Source: Clostridia bacterium
GTDB taxonomy: Bacteria; Bacillota; Clostridia; Christensenellales; Borkfalkiaceae
DNA length: 36,794 nt
Direction: 5' to 3'
Assembly (NCBI GenBank): GCA_017399035.1
Contig: JAFQEM010000003.1
Location: forward strand, 1 to 36,794
Notes under the pieces: generated by a model
The model's database searches: none
Seen by the model: the letters and a program-made list of their open reading frames with translations, nothing else
What the model was told of the DNA's origin: nothing
Program-made: the position numbers and the translations under genes
Shown here: positions 34,609-36,794 of the stretch, one piece after another
Layout of the letters: the number at the start of each line of letters is the position of its first letter
Numbering within the stretch: position 1 is the first letter of the stretch

Positions 34609-36503
34609 TGAAGAAAAGAATTATTTTTATATTAAGTCTTTGCTTTGTTTTAAGTTGTGTTTTATTTAAAGCGTGCCAAAAAGACAATAAAATAAATTAT
34701 AAAATTGAATTAAACTATTACGAATATCAGTTGCAAGTTAATTATTCATTTAAACTTGAATATTCGGGTTGTCCATACGCGCAGTTTTCATCCTCAAACG
34801 ACCAAATTGCAACGGTTGACCAATCGGGTATCGTTATAGGTAAATCTGCTGGCAAAGTGGAAATTAGGGTTCAATGTGAAAACCAAAGTAAAACTTGCAC
34901 GGTTACCGTTGTGAGCGTTGAACAGTTTACTCAAGTTTTATCGCTTAACGTTGATGAAAATGTAAACGTATTAAAAGGCGACAACACATTACGGATTTTG
35001 CCTAAACTTTTAATTGACGGTAAAGAAACTCAAACGGAATTTTTATTTAGTTCTCAAAAAGAAAACGTTGCAACTATTGATAAAAACGGTTTAATTACGC
35101 CGATTGAATATGGCATAACCGCAATTACTGTTAGCGCAAACTATAAGGGTAGCACTCTTTCTAAAACGGTTATATTAAACGTTATTGCAGACGTAGATAT
35201 TCGTTTTGACAATTATTCTTACACTCTCTATACAACAAGTGTAAATTACAAGCAAAACACTTCGTTTAGTCCTTTATTTTTGGGCGTTTACGTTGACGGT
35301 GTAAAGGATGAAGATGCAACGGTTAGTTACGAGTATGACCAAAATTTGTTAAAGTTTGAAAACGGAAAAGTTTCGGTTATTACTAGCGATAGTGCAAAAA
35401 CGCAGTTTACTGCAGTTTACCAAGACGAAAACGGTATAAAATACACGTGTCCTATATCGGTAGAAATTTTATTCCCCGTGATAGATAAAACAAATCAAAC
35501 AAATTATTACGTTGGGAACTGGAAAGACAGTTTGCGTGGGGATAAGAAAATAGGTAGAGAACAAATTACTTTTACTGAAAAAGTATTTGAAGAAGAAATA
35601 GTTGATATTTACGATATTACTACTGGTCAAGAAAAAGATTTGAATTATAATCCACAAACTTGTGAACTAGAAAATACTGAACTGGTTAAAGGCTCAAAAA
35701 CTTGGAAGATATATAATGACAAGTATGCAGTAACCGTTAGCGTAACCGTAGTAGATATGGTTATAAACACGGCGGAAGAATTTGTTAAAACGTTGTCTAT
35801 TGCAACCGACGAGCATATAGTTATAGGTAAAGATATAGATAACATTGGGCAGTATCAAAACACTTCAAATATTTTTACAGGTATTTTAGATGGTAATTAT
35901 CATACGGTAAGCGGTATAGATTTTAGTAAGGCAACTGCCTACGGTGGGTTATTTTATAGAATAGATAATGCAACTATAAAAAATATAGCGTTCGACAAAG
36001 TTGACCTTTCGGTTTATAGACATACGGAAGATGAACAAACGGTTGCTTACCCGCACGGTTTGATAGGTTATCAAGGGTATCGCTCGACAATAAGCAACGT
36101 ATTTGCTCAAATTTATTCTACTGCGTCAGAGTATGAAGGTGGTTTGTTTCACTGGATAGGCGCAGGCATAATTATTAAAGATACCGTTATGGTTTATCAA
36201 AATAAATGGGCTGGTAGTGAAGTTGGTGTTTTATCACGAACAAGCGATGCAGTTGTAACTATTGACAACGTTTATATAATAAAAAACTCAAATATTGCGT
36301 TAATCAAATCTTTTGCGCAAAGTTTATCTGCTGAAAACAAGTTGCAACTTGAAGAAAATTTACAAAAAGCAAACGTGGATTTTGAAGACGTTGAGCAATT
36401 CTATCTATATAGAAACACGCTTAATTTGACTAAATTTCATATGGCGGTGCTTGAGAAAAACGGTAACGGCGACAATTACGAAAACGACGATTTTACGGAT
36501 TAA
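34608..36503 (+). CDS. Big2-domain surface protein with GLUG-type beta-helix (631 aa)
   Basis: The counterpart, by position and N-terminal domains, of the 1396-aa protein of locus A. The N-terminus is hydrophobic with cysteines at 17 and 23; VLSC17 or LFKAC23 could be a lipobox, neither ideal. Big2-type domains follow at about 30-105 (FSSSNDQIATVDQSGI), 108-200 (SQKENVATIDKNGLI) and 200-295. From about 385 the sequence becomes a right-handed beta-helix with GLUG-like turns: IFTGILDGNYHTVSGIDF, GGLFYRIDNATIKNIAF and GLIGYQGY. The stalk and C-terminal DTFxAxETI modules of locus A are absent. I choose the ATG at 34608, which overlaps the preceding stop and follows GGGGTG, over a GTG four codons upstream. 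Probably a glycan-binding surface protein; an enzymatic beta-helix cannot be excluded. Confidence 0.8.
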   Translation: MKKRIIFILSLCFVLSCVLFKACQKDNKINYKIELNYYEYQLQVNYSFKLEYSGCPYAQFSSSNDQIATVDQSGIVIGKSAGKVEIRVQCENQSKTCTVTVVSVEQFTQVLSLNVDENVNVLKGDNTLRILPKLLIDGKETQTEFLFSSQKENVATIDKNGLITPIEYGITAITVSANYKGSTLSKTVILNVIADVDIRFDNYSYTLYTTSVNYKQNTSFSPLFLGVYVDGVKDEDATVSYEYDQNLLKFENGKVSVITSDSAKTQFTAVYQDENGIKYTCPISVEILFPVIDKTNQTNYYVGNWKDSLRGDKKIGREQITFTEKVFEEEIVDIYDITTGQEKDLNYNPQTCELENTELVKGSKTWKIYNDKYAVTVSVTVVDMVINTAEEFVKTLSIATDEHIVIGKDIDNIGQYQNTSNIFTGILDGNYHTVSGIDFSKATAYGGLFYRIDNATIKNIAFDKVDLSVYRHTEDEQTVAYPHGLIGYQGYRSTISNVFAQIYSTASEYEGGLFHWIGAGIIIKDTVMVYQNKWAGSEVGVLSRTSDAVVTIDNVYIIKNSNIALIKSFAQSLSAENKLQLEENLQKANVDFEDVEQFYLYRNTLNLTKFHMAVLEKNGNGDNYENDDFTD

Positions 36504-36510
36504 CTTATTT

Positions 36511-36794
36511 ATGAATACTTTATTTAAAAATGCAAAATGGATTTGGTCGGGTGAAAATAATCCCGATACGTATGTGGATTTTTTGGTAGATTTAGATTAT
36601 AATGGCGGAGAAGTTGTACTTAATATATCTTGCGACCATAATTACGCGGTTTACATAAACGGTAAACTCTCCGCGTTTGGTCAATATCCAGACTATCCTC
36701 ATTATAAAATTGTAGAAAGAGAAAATTTAACCCAGTTTTTAACAAAGGGAAACAACGAAATTATTATAACTGCTTATCATCAAGGTGGCAGTGC
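36511..36794 (+). CDS. GH78-like alpha-L-rhamnosidase, N-terminal part (3' partial)
   Basis: Ninety-four codons are present before the window ends. AKWIWSGENNPDTYVDF, ISCDHNYAVYINGKL, PHYKIVERENLTQFL and NNEIIITAYHQGG match the N-terminal beta-sandwich typical of GH78 alpha-L-rhamnosidases and related enzymes; the catalytic barrel lies outside the window. There is no signal peptide, so it would act in the cytoplasm on imported fragments. It starts 8 bases after the previous gene, without a clear ribosome binding site, suggesting translation by coupling. Related N-terminal domains occur in other glycosidase families, so the family call is moderate. Confidence 0.72.
   Translation, partial: MNTLFKNAKWIWSGENNPDTYVDFLVDLDYNGGEVVLNISCDHNYAVYINGKLSAFGQYPDYPHYKIVERENLTQFLTKGNNEIIITAYHQGGS

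Noticed and set aside
1-36794. CRISPR arrays, tRNA or rRNA genes, insertion sequences, prophage or integrase genes
   Set aside because: No short regularly spaced repeats, cloverleaf sequences, transposase or integrase motifs were seen on either strand.

Overview
The window is AT-rich DNA from what looks like a low-GC Gram-positive bacterium. Genes have strong AGGAGG-type ribosome binding sites, promoters are TTGACA/TATAAT-like, lipoproteins carry lipoboxes, uptake is by sugar ABC importers, and no outer-membrane component is visible. The style fits an uncultured gut member of the Clostridia, but that placement is inference; there is no rRNA or other marker. The whole window is devoted to glycan capture and breakdown, arranged as two related carbohydrate-utilisation loci with control genes between them.

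Locus A (about 1-16738, all +) starts with the 3' part of a GH29 alpha-L-fucosidase. A hairpin-rich leader follows, then a 48-residue peptide gene overlapping (ATGA) an 815-aa secreted protein. Next come a sugar-binding lipoprotein, two permeases, a 1025-aa secreted Ig-like/beta-sandwich protein that starts inside the stop codon of permease 2, a DUF4838-like lipoprotein and a 1396-aa Big2-like lipoprotein. The last 414 bp of the 815-aa and 1396-aa genes are about 96% identical, without gaps.

The middle (16746-22453) holds two AraC-family regulators, both on -. The first is convergent with locus A and divergent from a cytoplasmic GH106-like glycosidase gene; two inverted repeats lie upstream of a good promoter there. 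The second has a promoter that nearly abuts its ATG and is divergent from locus B.

Locus B (22542 to the end, all +) opens with an endonuclease/exonuclease/phosphatase-fold enzyme, an 829-aa secreted protein and a 43-aa peptide related to the locus A peptide. It then repeats the order of locus A: binding protein, permease, permease, 1014-aa Ig-like protein (again overlapping TAATG), DUF4838-like lipoprotein and Big2-like lipoprotein (here 631 aa ending in a GLUG-type beta-helix). A GH78-like (alpha-L-rhamnosidase-type) gene runs off the end.

How the parts probably work together (inference): the large secreted and lipid-anchored proteins hold or trim a fucose/rhamnose-containing glycan at the cell surface, the binding protein and permeases import fragments using an ATPase encoded elsewhere, cytoplasmic glycosidases finish the job, and the AraC regulators switch the loci on. 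The most unusual feature is the six-gene cassette that occurs twice, each time beside a small YxxPxI peptide and a secreted protein with a shared ASIR...PTG.RF domain.
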